A stretch of DNA of 23,375 bases from Bacteroidales bacterium (GCA_012518155.1 JAAYTC010000095.1:1-23375); one strand, 5' to 3'. Shown: positions 1 to 7,427, counted from the stretch's first letter. The notes: a model not told the origin generated them from the sequence alone. Program-made: numbers and translations.

Positions 1-128
1 AAACAATTCTAGAGTCTGGCGAAATTCAATTAGAGACACAAAATAAGGGCGAAAGTTTTCTCTTAAGAGAAAACTTTCGCCCTTATTTTGTGTCTCTAAT
101 TGAATTTCGCCAGACTCTAGAATTGTTT
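1..128. repeat. Perfect 128-bp palindrome at the left edge
   Basis: Bases 1-64 are the exact reverse complement of 65-128, with the axis in the TTAA at 63-66 and no spacer. The right arm is the natural continuation of the FecR-like reading frame from 705, encoding a family-typical ESGEIQLE stretch. The left arm is the same sequence turned back, so the encoded protein loses resemblance to FecR at the axis. Perfect arms, no loop and placement at the sequence end suggest a fold-back (snap-back) chimera or assembly-end artefact rather than a biological element. A real inverted duplication cannot be excluded from the sequence alone. Confidence 0.95.
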
Positions 129-705
129 CGGCCACGGTTCCTTCTTCATAATCCGTGATTACGAACCGTGTGCCGAGCACTTTTATCAAAAATTCCGAAG
201 TCTCCACGATAAACGGCTCCTTATGGTCTTGGGCTACATCAAAATAGGCTTCCCCCGTTAAATACACGGTCCGATGAGAGTTGAAGTTTTCAGGATACTG
301 TACATGGCTATTTTTATTGATCCAGATAATGGACCCATCCTCTAGCTTTACTTCCCTTTTATGATCTGTGGCGGCAACAACTACTAAAGTGTCGTTGGAG
401 GGTAATAAATAAGAGATCCCAAAAACGATCAAAATCGCGGCCGCAACGCTTGAAATCGTATAAAATATTTTTCGCCTTTTCCTGACTCGGAGGTGTTGAT
501 GAAAATGGTGAAATTGGCGCGCAGCAGTTGCTCGGTCTTGAAAATGAATATATGTCGCCTCCCACGCTTTCACGCACAGGATAAAATAACGTTTATTCTC
601 TTTTGATAGCTTAATCCACGCATCAAGCCTCGTTCTCTCCTCATGAGTTGCTTCATTTTCCAAATATTTCACGATAAGAGAATCGATATCCTTGTACTTT
701 GTCAT
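1..705 (-). CDS. FecR-family anti-sigma factor, partial at the window edge
   Basis: Single-pass inner-membrane anti-sigma factor. The family binds its cognate ECF sigma factor in the cytoplasm and receives a signal from a TonB-dependent transporter in the periplasm. The frame opens at ATG 705 and has no stop before base 1 (235 codons). Residues 1-75 form a helical N-terminal sigma-binding region, about 79-101 a membrane segment after a basic RVRKRRK stretch, and about 114-214 the FecR domain, including LEDGSIIWIN, LTGEAYFDV and VLGTRFVITDY. From about residue 214 (base 64) the frame enters the reflected arm of the palindrome and probably no longer represents the true protein; the natural C-terminus is missing. 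It lies 107 nt downstream of the ECF sigma gene, the standard pairing in Bacteroidales carbohydrate or iron uptake loci. A SusC/SusD-like pair would be expected beyond the edge. Confidence 0.85.
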   Translation of the reverse strand, partial: MTKYKDIDSLIVKYLENEATHEERTRLDAWIKLSKENKRYFILCVKAWEATYIHFQDRATAARQFHHFHQHLRVRKRRKIFYTISSVAAAILIVFGISYLLPSNDTLVVVAATDHKREVKLEDGSIIWINKNSHVQYPENFNSHRTVYLTGEAYFDVAQDHKEPFIVETSEFLIKVLGTRFVITDYEEGTVAETILESGEIQLETQNKGESFLLRENFRPYFVSLIEFRQTLELF

Positions 706-812
706 TCTTTTACAAATTATACCCTTACTACTAACACGTGTGAATACAAATAAACCCTACCTCACGATGCGTTTTTTAACAATTCGTGAATAAAGACAAA
801 GGCATGAAATTC

Positions 813-1427
813 CTAAAAATGGGAACCGGACAAAACAAATACTCTGACAACCAATGATTTAATGTTGCATGTAGAGAAAATAATGAAAAACGATAACAAT
901 AATCCCAGTACGCCACTCTTAGTCAAGTTTAGTCGAATCTCTTTTAACGCGTTGGTGATATGTTTTTCCACGGTTTTTATGTTCAAGTTCAATTTTTCCG
1001 AGATCTCCCTGTTCTTTAACCCATCTTCTCTACTTAATAAAAACACCTCCTTGCATTTCAAGGGTAATAACCCGATAGAACGATTGATCACTCGCTCAAT
1101 TTCAAGCGCGTCGATTTGATTATCGGAAGAGAGAGAAGAGAGAGTTTCAAAGTAAAGCTGATCAACCTGAAATTCAAAATCTGAAAAAAGGACATTTTTA
1201 TTCTCAAATTTTCTCAGCCAATCTATGCTTTTTCTACGTGTCAGCGTGTAAAGATAAGGTTTTAAAGAGTCAGATAGATCAATGGATGTACGACGATCCC
1301 AGCATTCCAAAAAAACCTCCTGCACAATATCTTCCGCGACTTCACTTTTCAAAACGATTCGACGCGCGTAAGTTTGGAGAACATTGAAATACTTCTTGTA
1401 TATTTTTTCAAAATACCCCGCATCCAT
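813..1427 (-). CDS. ECF RNA polymerase sigma factor (sigma-70 family)
   Basis: Directs RNA polymerase to a small regulon, usually a nearby TonB-dependent transport locus under control of the paired FecR protein. From ATG 1427 it is 204 aa. Region 2 lies at about residues 7-75 (AEDIVQEVF at 31-39, then a helix with RRKSIDWLR). Region 4 lies at about 115-165, with a helix-turn-helix of LuxR-like appearance (LKNREISEKLNLNIKTVEKH). An in-frame TTG at 1436 would add three residues; ATG is preferred. The last 35 residues (about 170-204) are strongly hydrophobic (GVLGLLLSFFIIF), as seen in some Bacteroidota ECF factors, and could touch the membrane. The upstream gap 1428-1643 has no clean TTTG/TANNTTTG promoter pair that I can see. 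Confidence 0.88.
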   Translation of the reverse strand: MDAGYFEKIYKKYFNVLQTYARRIVLKSEVAEDIVQEVFLECWDRRTSIDLSDSLKPYLYTLTRRKSIDWLRKFENKNVLFSDFEFQVDQLYFETLSSLSSDNQIDALEIERVINRSIGLLPLKCKEVFLLSREDGLKNREISEKLNLNIKTVEKHITNALKEIRLNLTKSGVLGLLLSFFIIFSTCNIKSLVVRVFVLSGSHF

Positions 1428-1643
1428 CTTAATCAAGATTACGATTTAAAATCAATTAAATTAGCAATTACATCGGACGCCACGATCATCCTGTAACTAT
1501 ATAATAATGGAGGAAAAAAACTGCAGGTCACCCACGTTTTATCAATAAACTCTAAAACAAAATCAAAATATATTATTGGAATACAAAAACAAGTGGGCCG
1601 AAATATTTTTTAACACAAACAAAATGATTTTCCTGATGTGACT

Positions 1644-2624
1644 TTATTCCCATTTTTTTAAAATTTCATCCCCTAAAAGTTTCGCTTTCGCGACTGATTG
1701 AGTATTGTTCGGATCGATATCGTACTGGGATGGATCGGGGAGAGTTAATTCTGTGCCTTGGTCGATCACGTTTGGGTTTTTGAGAAATTGTTTATTTTCC
1801 AAGTAAATATATACCCAAAATTCTCTATTGCCGTAAACATCTTCGGCAACCATGCGTAGTGTGCTTCCTTTGGGCAACAGGAGTTTTTTCTCCCCTACTT
1901 TTCTAAGCGAGGTGTTTGGCTTAAATGAGGATCTATCTTGCGATAAAGATGTTGTTTCTTCCGGGGGATCGTTTCTATTTTGCCGAGAATGTAACGTGTC
2001 GGCCGATTTATCTCCAAGCCTGTTCGCGGTTCCCAGTACAGGGCTATTGACCGTTGCCGTTAACGCTTTCCGGTTTCGCGTACCCTTGAAAAAAAAAAGA
2101 ACTGCCAATGCAATTGCCATCCCTCCCAATACAGGCATCCAAACGGATGCTCTCTTTTTCCGTTTTCGAAAGACTTTTGGATCCTCCTTTGGTATCTCTT
2201 TTCGCGTACGATAATACACCTCTTTGAGTCCACTAAATCGCACTCCTTCGTTAAGTAGCGTGGGCTCAAAAGCCAAGAAGGAATTATTCGCCTCTTTCTC
2301 AAGGTTTTCGTCTGGAAGAAAGTTCAGGGAACTTGACCCGTAGATTGTATCATTATCGTCAAGCGCAGTTATAGCAGCAGCTTCAAATAATATCTCGATA
2401 GAAGGAGGCATCAAGTGCCGTTGGTTTACCTCCTGATCAATCAAGATATACTCCGGCTGTTTTATAGTTTTAAAAACACCAAAGTCCGTTATGTCTACCG
2501 AGTTGCCACTATTTAATTCATCGACAATGGTATCAATCATTGCATCCAGTGCTTTGGTTATATTTTGTTCCGACCAACCTAGCTGCCCCGACAAGTGTGA
2601 AATAAGGTGTTCGCGTGTCATCAT
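1644..2624 (-). CDS. Membrane-anchored HU-like DNA-binding protein with C-terminal LysM-like domain
   Basis: 326 aa. Residues 1-83 match the HU/IHF fold (N-terminal helices, VDITDFGVF turn), but the DNA-clamping arm is poor in basic residues compared with ordinary HU. A basic block (RKRKKR, about 153-158) precedes one transmembrane segment at about 161-179. A low-complexity linker follows, then a LysM-like module at about 248-296 (KGSTLRMVAEDVYGNREFWVYIYLEN). By the positive-inside rule the HU part should be cytoplasmic and the LysM part periplasmic. Two adjacent ATGs (2624, 2621) can start it. It begins 11 nt after the rimO stop and is probably the last gene of the ftsY-rimO unit. HU-family proteins beside rimO are common in Bacteroidales; the role is unproven. 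A link between nucleoid and cell wall is inference. Confidence 0.8.
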   Translation of the reverse strand: MMTREHLISHLSGQLGWSEQNITKALDAMIDTIVDELNSGNSVDITDFGVFKTIKQPEYILIDQEVNQRHLMPPSIEILFEAAAITALDDNDTIYGSSSLNFLPDENLEKEANNSFLAFEPTLLNEGVRFSGLKEVYYRTRKEIPKEDPKVFRKRKKRASVWMPVLGGMAIALAVLFFFKGTRNRKALTATVNSPVLGTANRLGDKSADTLHSRQNRNDPPEETTSLSQDRSSFKPNTSLRKVGEKKLLLPKGSTLRMVAEDVYGNREFWVYIYLENKQFLKNPNVIDQGTELTLPDPSQYDIDPNNTQSVAKAKLLGDEILKKWE

Positions 2625-2635
2625 TGAAAATAATT

Positions 2636-3931
2636 TTAGATAATCTCTCCCATCAAATCGAACGGCATTGCCGAGTGAACACGAGCATTATAAAAATGTC
2701 CTATTTGCAGCCGACTGCCCTTGTCAATCAGTACCTCCCCATCCACTTCAGGTGAGTCAAATTCCGTGCGTCCAATAAAGTAATCCGGATCTTCCCGATC
2801 GATAATCACCTTCATAGTGTGCCCGATCTTTTCGGTGTTCATCGATAAAGAAATTTCTTCTTGGAGAGTCATGAGTTGCTCCATTCTACCCTGCTTTATT
2901 GATGCAGGGACATCATCGGTATAATGCTTGTCGTTATAGGTATCTTCTTCGTGTGAATAAGGAAAAGCGCCCAACCGTTCGAATCGGGTCTGCTTTACGA
3001 AATCAAGCAATTCCTGAAAATCCTTTTCAGTCTCCCCGGGATGTCCCACCATCATAGTAGTACGCAAGTGAATTCCAGGCACCGCCTCCCGAATTCGCTG
3101 GATCAGTTCAATGGTCTGTTGGCGGCTCACATTCCGTCGCATTTTTTTCAGCATGGGGTCGCTAATATGCTGTAAAGCGATATCCAGGTAATTACAAACG
3201 TTTTCTCTCTCTCGCATTACCCGCAGTAAATCTACCGGAAAATGGGCGGGATAAGCATAATGAAGTCGGATCCATTTCACCCCTTTTATATCGGCAACCC
3301 GTTCAACGAGCTCGGGCAATTTCATCGCACGGTAGCGGTCGACCCCGTAAAACGTTAAGTCTTGCGCGATAAACTGGAACTCTTTTACCCCTTCGTTTAC
3401 TAATTTTCGCACTTCATCTTCAATCTCTTCCATTGGCCGAGAGCGATGCTTACCGGTGATCAGTGGGATCGAACAATAAGAACAGGTTCTGTCGCATCCT
3501 TCTGATATTTTCACGTAGGCGTAATGCGGCGGTGTGGTTAGTGTACGGTCATACGCGAGTTCTTTGTAATAGGATTTCCCCAAGTCGGCAATTAACCCTT
3601 TCCAGTCGAATTTCCCATAAAACTGATCCACCTCGGGGATTTCCCTCATCAGGCCTTCACGGTATCGTTCTGACAAACAGCCAATTACGATCAACTTTCT
3701 CAAACGATTGCGTTTTTTCTCTTCGGCAAAAGAGAGGATCATGTTGATAGATTCTTCCTTTGCATCGCCAATAAAGCCGCATGTATTAATGATCGCGATA
3801 TCACCCTTGGGCACCTCAGGATCGTGTGCCACGGTATATCCATTTGCAACCAGCTGGCGCATCAATAATTCCGAGTCGACCAAATTCTTGGAACAACCCA
3901 TCGTGACCACATCGATCCTGTTCCTAACCAT
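2636..3931 (-). CDS. rimO: Ribosomal protein S12 methylthiotransferase RimO
   Basis: Radical-SAM enzyme that adds a methylthio group to an aspartate of ribosomal protein S12. From ATG 3931 it is 431 aa, the usual size. The N-terminal UPF0004 domain carries the three cysteines of the auxiliary 4Fe-4S cluster (C13 in MGCSKN, C51 in NTCGF, C85 in IGCLSER). The radical-SAM motif is C146-x3-C150-x2-C153 (GCDRTCSYCSIP). A TRAM domain occupies about the last 65 residues. An in-frame TTG at 3949 would overlap ftsY; the ATG sits 7 nt after the ftsY stop and gives the family-typical MVRNRIDVVTMGCSKN start. The SKNLVDSE signature and the TRAM ending separate it from the tRNA enzyme MiaB. Probably co-transcribed with ftsY. 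Confidence 0.95.
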   Translation of the reverse strand: MVRNRIDVVTMGCSKNLVDSELLMRQLVANGYTVAHDPEVPKGDIAIINTCGFIGDAKEESINMILSFAEEKKRNRLRKLIVIGCLSERYREGLMREIPEVDQFYGKFDWKGLIADLGKSYYKELAYDRTLTTPPHYAYVKISEGCDRTCSYCSIPLITGKHRSRPMEEIEDEVRKLVNEGVKEFQFIAQDLTFYGVDRYRAMKLPELVERVADIKGVKWIRLHYAYPAHFPVDLLRVMRERENVCNYLDIALQHISDPMLKKMRRNVSRQQTIELIQRIREAVPGIHLRTTMMVGHPGETEKDFQELLDFVKQTRFERLGAFPYSHEEDTYNDKHYTDDVPASIKQGRMEQLMTLQEEISLSMNTEKIGHTMKVIIDREDPDYFIGRTEFDSPEVDGEVLIDKGSRLQIGHFYNARVHSAMPFDLMGEII

Positions 3932-3938
3932 TTTTATT

Positions 3939-4892
3939 TCAATTACCAAAAAGCGAATCTACGAACTCTCTTCTTTGAAACACCTGCAGGTCTTCAATTC
4001 CTTCTCCCAGTCCAATATATTTCACGGGTATCTTAAACTGGTCGGAAATCCCAATCACCACTCCACCTTTTGCGGTTCCATCGAGCTTGGTGATGGCCAA
4101 TGCCGACACCTCTGTGGCAGCAGTAAAATGCTTGGCCTGCTCAAAAGCATTCTGCCCGGTAGATCCATCGAGAACAAGTAACACTTCGTGCGGTGCACCG
4201 GGAACGATTTTACCCATCACGTTCTTAATTTTCGTCAGTTCGTTCATCAGGTTTACTTTGTTATGCAAACGTCCCGCGGTATCAATTATTACTACATCAG
4301 CACCATGGGCTTTTCCGGAGCTGACTGCATCGAAGGCCACGGACGCGGGGTCAGCCCCCATCTTTTGCTTTACAACCGGCACACCCACCCGTTGCCCCCA
4401 TATATCGAGTTGTTCCACGGCAGCTGCCCTAAAAGTATCCGCGGCACCCAGGTATACCGACAATCCTTTTTGTTTGAACTGGTACGCTAACTTGCCTATC
4501 GTTGTTGTTTTCCCCACGCCATTAACACCTACTACCATAATCACATGGGGGGCATCGCTCTCGGGAATGGAAAAATCGGATATATCACTCGAGTGATTTT
4601 CAGTAAGTAGTTGTGCGATCTCGTCTCTCAGGATGGCGGTTAGTTCATCTGTGCTCACGTATTTATCTCGTGAGACCCGGGCTTCAATTCGCTCGATTAT
4701 CCGAAGGGTGGTATCCACCCCAACGTCGGATGTCACTAGTATCTCCTCCAGCTCATCAAGGACATTATCATCTACTTTCGACTTACCCGCGACAGCGCGC
4801 GTGATTTTCGAAAAAAAAGTCTCTTTCGTTTTCTCCAGACCTTTGTCGAGAGTATCCTTTTTTGATTTGGTAAACCTATTAAAAAAACCCAT
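3939..4892 (-). CDS. ftsY: Signal recognition particle receptor FtsY
   Basis: SRP receptor GTPase that docks ribosome-SRP complexes at the inner membrane for co-translational insertion. 317 aa, a compact form: the acidic A domain of enterobacterial FtsY is reduced to a short N-terminal stretch that could be amphipathic (GFFNRFTKSKK). N domain at about 20-100. The G domain has P-loop GVNGVGKTT (122-130), DTFRAAAVEQL (152-162), DTAGRLH (204-210) and TKLDGTAKGG (268-277). The start at ATG 4892 is clear and family-like. It follows the DUF4295 gene after a 138-nt gap that contains a terminator (4980-5015) and a -7 motif (4957-4964), so it probably starts its own transcript with rimO and the HU/LysM gene. 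Confidence 0.96.
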   Translation of the reverse strand: MGFFNRFTKSKKDTLDKGLEKTKETFFSKITRAVAGKSKVDDNVLDELEEILVTSDVGVDTTLRIIERIEARVSRDKYVSTDELTAILRDEIAQLLTENHSSDISDFSIPESDAPHVIMVVGVNGVGKTTTIGKLAYQFKQKGLSVYLGAADTFRAAAVEQLDIWGQRVGVPVVKQKMGADPASVAFDAVSSGKAHGADVVIIDTAGRLHNKVNLMNELTKIKNVMGKIVPGAPHEVLLVLDGSTGQNAFEQAKHFTAATEVSALAITKLDGTAKGGVVIGISDQFKIPVKYIGLGEGIEDLQVFQRREFVDSLFGN

Positions 4893-4956
4893 AGAACCTA
4901 ACCTTTAAAATAACAACACGTAAAATGGGGAGATTTTCCCACCTATGATACGTCTA

Positions 4957-4964
4957 CAAAGCTA
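4957..4964 (-). promoter_or_regulatory. Candidate -7 element for ftsY
   Basis: On the minus strand this reads TAGCTTTG, an exact match to the Bacteroidota -7 consensus TANNTTTG, 64 nt upstream of the ftsY ATG and just past the terminator of the rpmB unit. No TTTG -33 element sits at the expected 19-21 nt spacing, so support is position plus one motif. Confidence 0.4.
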
Positions 4965-4979
4965 CTAAATAGTAAAAAC

Positions 4980-5015
4980 AAAAACTTCCCCACGTGAAAG
5001 CGCAGGGAAGTTTTT
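4980..5015 (-). terminator. Intrinsic terminator after the rpmB-rpmG-DUF4295 unit
   Basis: An 11-bp perfect stem (AAAAACTTCCC at 4980-4990 with GGGAAGTTTTT at 5005-5015) has a 14-nt loop. Read on the minus strand it runs into a long T-rich stretch (TTTTTGTTTTT), fitting termination 18 nt after the DUF4295 stop. The other strand also has five Ts, but no plus-strand gene needs it. Confidence 0.75.
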
Positions 5016-5032
5016 AAACATATTTAACCGAT

Positions 5033-5194
5033 CTATTTCGTGAAATAATCGCTCACCTGATCGTTCAGTATCATTTCCTCTTTAAAACTGTATGCACCAG
5101 TTTCGGGTGATTTCACCATTTTAATAACTTTGGTGTGACTACGACCCGTGGTTGTATTTTTATCGCGAAACCCCGCGACTGCTTTTTTTGCCAT
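5033..5194 (-). CDS. DUF4295 small basic protein
   Basis: 53 aa, reading MAKKAVAGFRDKNTTTGRSH at the start and ending VSDYFTK. It matches the DUF4295 family, a short basic protein encoded almost always directly after rpmG in Bacteroidota. The function is not established. Its size, charge and fixed place in the rpmB-rpmG operon suggest a ribosome-associated role, which is inference. The gap to rpmG is 16 nt, and the terminator at 4980-5015 follows its stop. No domain boundaries, membrane segment or signal peptide are visible. Confidence 0.88.
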   Translation of the reverse strand: MAKKAVAGFRDKNTTTGRSHTKVIKMVKSPETGAYSFKEEMILNDQVSDYFTK

Positions 5195-5210
5195 AACTTA
5201 TATTCCCCGT

Positions 5211-5399
5211 TTACTTGATTTCTTTATGAACCGTCATTTTTTTAAGAACGGAATTATATTTCTTCAACTCCATTCTTCCAGGAGTGTTTTTTCTGTTCTT
5301 AGTGGTAATATATCTCGATGTGCCGGGCATACCACTCTCCTTGTGTTCAGTACACTCGAGGATTACTTGTACTCTGTTCCCTTTCATTTTTTTCCCCAT
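5211..5399 (-). CDS. rpmG: 50S ribosomal protein L33
   Basis: 62 aa large-subunit protein. The core GNRVQVILECTEHK, then TSRYITTKNRKN, LELKKYN-like and VHKEIK at the C-terminus are diagnostic of bacterial L33. It lacks the CxxC pairs of the zinc-binding paralogue, with a single cysteine in ECTEHK, so it is the zinc-independent form. It starts at ATG 5399, 18 nt after the rpmB stop. A second ATG four codons in is possible, but the full length matches Bacteroidota homologues. Confidence 0.96.
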   Translation of the reverse strand: MGKKMKGNRVQVILECTEHKESGMPGTSRYITTKNRKNTPGRMELKKYNSVLKKMTVHKEIK

Positions 5400-5417
5400 A
5401 CTACTTCCTCCTCTAGT

Positions 5418-5657
5418 TTACGCGTTTAAAAATCCTCTTGAAGCGGCACGCTTTAACGCCGCGTCTAATCCAATTTTATTGATGGTGCGGAGGCCGGCAG
5501 CCGAAACTTTCAAGCTAATCCAGCAATCTTCTTCCACCCAATAAAATTTTTTCTTGAACAAATTCACGTTGAAAATCCGCTTCGTCTTCGTGTTTGAATG
5601 CGAAACCTTATTCCCAACCATTGCCCTTTTACCGGTTATTTGACAAATCTTAGACAT
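5418..5657 (-). CDS. rpmB: 50S ribosomal protein L28
   Basis: 79 aa. The N-terminus MSKICQITGKRAMVGNKVSHSN is the classic L28 signature. The middle carries KRIFNVNLFKKKFYW and the end GLDAALKRA. First gene of the rpmB-rpmG-DUF4295 transcript, with a good promoter 67-98 nt upstream of its ATG. Length and start agree with the family. Nothing unusual. Confidence 0.97.
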   Translation of the reverse strand: MSKICQITGKRAMVGNKVSHSNTKTKRIFNVNLFKKKFYWVEEDCWISLKVSAAGLRTINKIGLDAALKRAASRGFLNA

Positions 5658-5723
5658 TGCTATATAATGTATTTTTTATTACTCACGTTTTCAGTGACAG
5701 GTAATTCCCGACAAATCAGGGCG

Positions 5724-5755
5724 CAAAATTAAGCATATAAATTTAAATAACCAAA
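5724..5755 (-). promoter_or_regulatory. Bacteroidota-type promoter of the rpmB operon
   Basis: On the minus strand TTTG (5755-5752), a 20-nt spacer and TAATTTTG (5731-5724) match the TTTG-N19-21-TANNTTTG consensus of the Bacteroidota primary sigma factor exactly. Transcription would start near 5717, giving a leader of about 60 nt before the rpmB ATG. This is the best promoter in the window and supports the taxonomic call. Confidence 0.78.
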
Positions 5756-5870
5756 GATTCCCGTAAATTATTTTTCAAGGAACAAAAGACTCGAACGTGC
5801 ACACTATCACGTGATGCTCGTAAAAACGGGATGTTACATCTCTAAACGTTCACCTTCGTGACGGGTTAGG

Positions 5871-6434
5871 TTAGAGTGCCGAAAGCTCAGCATATAATTC
5901 ATTAAGGAAGTTGAGTGTTGCGTTTCGAGCACCGCTCCTAAGGGCATTATCTTCCCCGGTGGTGTTTACGGCCTGGTCAGTAATCATTTGTTCGGCAGTA
6001 TACGTTTTAGGAAAACTTGAAGCGTTTTTAGGTTGTTCACTTTGGTATGTAATATCCCTTACCACCAACATGTACCCGGCGTTGGTAACAGACGTATCAA
6101 AACGATAACGCATCGTCATTTTACTGCTGCCTGAATTACCCGTCTTAAGCTGCAGCTCTTCGCCGGAACTAATCGTGATTGTACGTCCCTTGTCGTCGAA
6201 GCGAATTCCCGACAACAATGGATTTCCCTGAAATCGATCCCTTCCCCATTGTTGCAAACGTTTGTATTGTTGTACAGCATCCACCCCTTCTGCATTGGGA
6301 ATAAATTGTTGAAAAACTACTTTCCCATTCACGACAGGTACATTGCTAAATGCTACATCCGTTTGTCCACTCACGTTTATAGTGGATATAACAGACGCCA
6401 ACAGAGATAGGATTATAATTTTTATTTTCATCAT
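5871..6434 (-). CDS. Secreted protein resembling the DUF4468 family
   Basis: 187 aa, exported. Residues 1-23 are a signal peptide (basic MMKIK, hydrophobic IIILSLLASVIS, cleavage probably after VSGQ or nearby). The mature part has alternating strands, for example GKVVFQQFIPN, GRTITISSGEEL, MTMRYRFDTSV and AGYMLVVRDITYQ, a pattern seen in DUF4468 (TBP-like fold) proteins of Bacteroidota; this family match is from memory of the pattern and moderate only. No lipobox cysteine and no catalytic motif are visible. Two adjacent ATGs can start it (6434, 6431). It is divergent from the TPR gene and stands alone, 213 nt downstream of the rpmB start. The function is unknown; a periplasmic or surface role is inferred from the signal peptide. 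Confidence 0.7.
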   Translation of the reverse strand: MMKIKIIILSLLASVISTINVSGQTDVAFSNVPVVNGKVVFQQFIPNAEGVDAVQQYKRLQQWGRDRFQGNPLLSGIRFDDKGRTITISSGEELQLKTGNSGSSKMTMRYRFDTSVTNAGYMLVVRDITYQSEQPKNASSFPKTYTAEQMITDQAVNTTGEDNALRSGARNATLNFLNELYAELSAL

Positions 6435-6650
6435 ATCAAGTTTAGTTCATCTTGGGGGAGTGACATCGCTATCTACCATTATCACAAAATGTTAAGTCGA
6501 CAAAGCACTTCCCCTCTGTTAACCCTTAACAAACAACAACCCACATTTGTTTTACTGCCGTTTGTCGCGGGCGTTCCTACCATGTTTGACTACAAATCTA
6601 CGAAAAAGATTAATACCGATATTCAATTCATGAAAAAACAGTCCCTTAAA

Positions 6651-6682
6651 TTTTATTTATCCCTTAAAAACGATTACTTTTG
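6651..6682 (+). promoter_or_regulatory. Promoter of the TPR protein-ribH unit
   Basis: TACTTTTG (6675-6682) matches the TANNTTTG -7 consensus. Twenty nt upstream, TTTT at 6651-6654 is one base from the TTTG -33 element. The predicted start near 6689 gives a short leader to the ATG at 6717. This decides the start of the TPR gene: the frame open from 6489 runs through the promoter. The rest of 6435-6650 shows no other feature. Confidence 0.6.
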
Positions 6683-6716
6683 CAACTCAAAAATCAAACT
6701 CATATTTTTACACCCT

Positions 6717-7424
6717 ATGTCTGCTAAAAAAACGAAAGAGTCTCGTGCGGAGAAGGGCTTCGAAAACATTGGCGAAGCACTGACAACATCTGAACAGTTT
6801 CTTGAAAAAAACCAACGATCCATCTTAATCGGGTTGTTTATCGTGATACTTGCGGTAGGCGCGTACTTGGCGTACCACTACTTGTATAAGGTGCCTCGTA
6901 ACGAAAAAGCACAAACCGCGATTTTCAAGGGAGAACGTTATTTCCAAGAAGGGAGTGATTCGCTCGCGTTGTTCGGCAACGGGAACGACTATATAGGCTT
7001 CGAATCGATTATTTCTCAATACAGCGGGACCAAAACGGCCAGTCTGGCACGTGCCTATGCCGGTTTATCTTACAACCGGATGGGTAATAACGAAAAGGCT
7101 TTGGAATATCTCGACAAGTTTAAAGGAAAAGACCTGTTAATCACGCCGGCTATCACCGGTGCCGTGGGCGACGTGTACATGAACATGGGCGATACCAACA
7201 AAGCGATAAGTCATTTCCTAAGAGCTGCTAAATCGGCAAACAACGAAATGCTCAGTCCAATTTATTACAAAAAGGCTGGAGAAGCATACCTAAGTATTGC
7301 CGACTATGACAAAGCGATAGATGTATTCCAACAGATAAAGGACAACTATCTTAATTCTCCCGAAGCACAGGAAGCGGACAAATACATCATGCAAGCAAAA
7401 TTACTAAAAGGAGAAAGCAATTAA
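6717..7424 (+). CDS. Single-pass membrane protein with TPR repeats
   Basis: 235 aa from ATG 6717. A charged cytoplasmic N-terminus (about 1-35, rich in Lys and Glu) precedes one membrane segment at about 36-56 (ILIGLFIVILAVGAYLAYHYLY). A periplasmic region of TPR-like helix pairs follows (YAGLSYNRMGNNEKALEYL, GDVYMNMGDTNKAISHFL, AGEAYLSIADYDKAIDVF). This layout recalls YfgM/TolA-like scaffold proteins, so a protein-protein interaction role in the envelope is likely; no enzymatic motif is seen. The frame is open back to 6489, but that stretch contains the promoter and lacks protein-like composition. It lies 3 nt upstream of ribH and is surely co-transcribed; a functional link to riboflavin synthesis is not implied. 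Confidence 0.85.
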   Translation: MSAKKTKESRAEKGFENIGEALTTSEQFLEKNQRSILIGLFIVILAVGAYLAYHYLYKVPRNEKAQTAIFKGERYFQEGSDSLALFGNGNDYIGFESIISQYSGTKTASLARAYAGLSYNRMGNNEKALEYLDKFKGKDLLITPAITGAVGDVYMNMGDTNKAISHFLRAAKSANNEMLSPIYYKKAGEAYLSIADYDKAIDVFQQIKDNYLNSPEAQEADKYIMQAKLLKGESN

Positions 7425-7427
7425 ATT

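Noticed and set aside
1..128. Transposon inverted repeat, terminator or replication origin
   Set aside because: The arms are FecR coding sequence with no loop, no T-tract, no transposase and no origin boxes; an edge artefact explains it better.
359..577. Minus-strand 72-codon frame inside the FecR gene
   Set aside because: Out of frame with the FecR protein, which has clear domain structure through the same bases.
4087..4596. Plus-strand open frame of 169 codons inside ftsY
   Set aside because: Antisense shadow of the conserved G domain, with no start context and no recognisable fold.
6489..6716. N-terminal extension of the TPR protein frame back to 6489
   Set aside because: The stretch contains the TTTT-N20-TACTTTTG promoter, and a clear ATG at 6717 begins protein-like sequence with a cytoplasmic tail and membrane helix.
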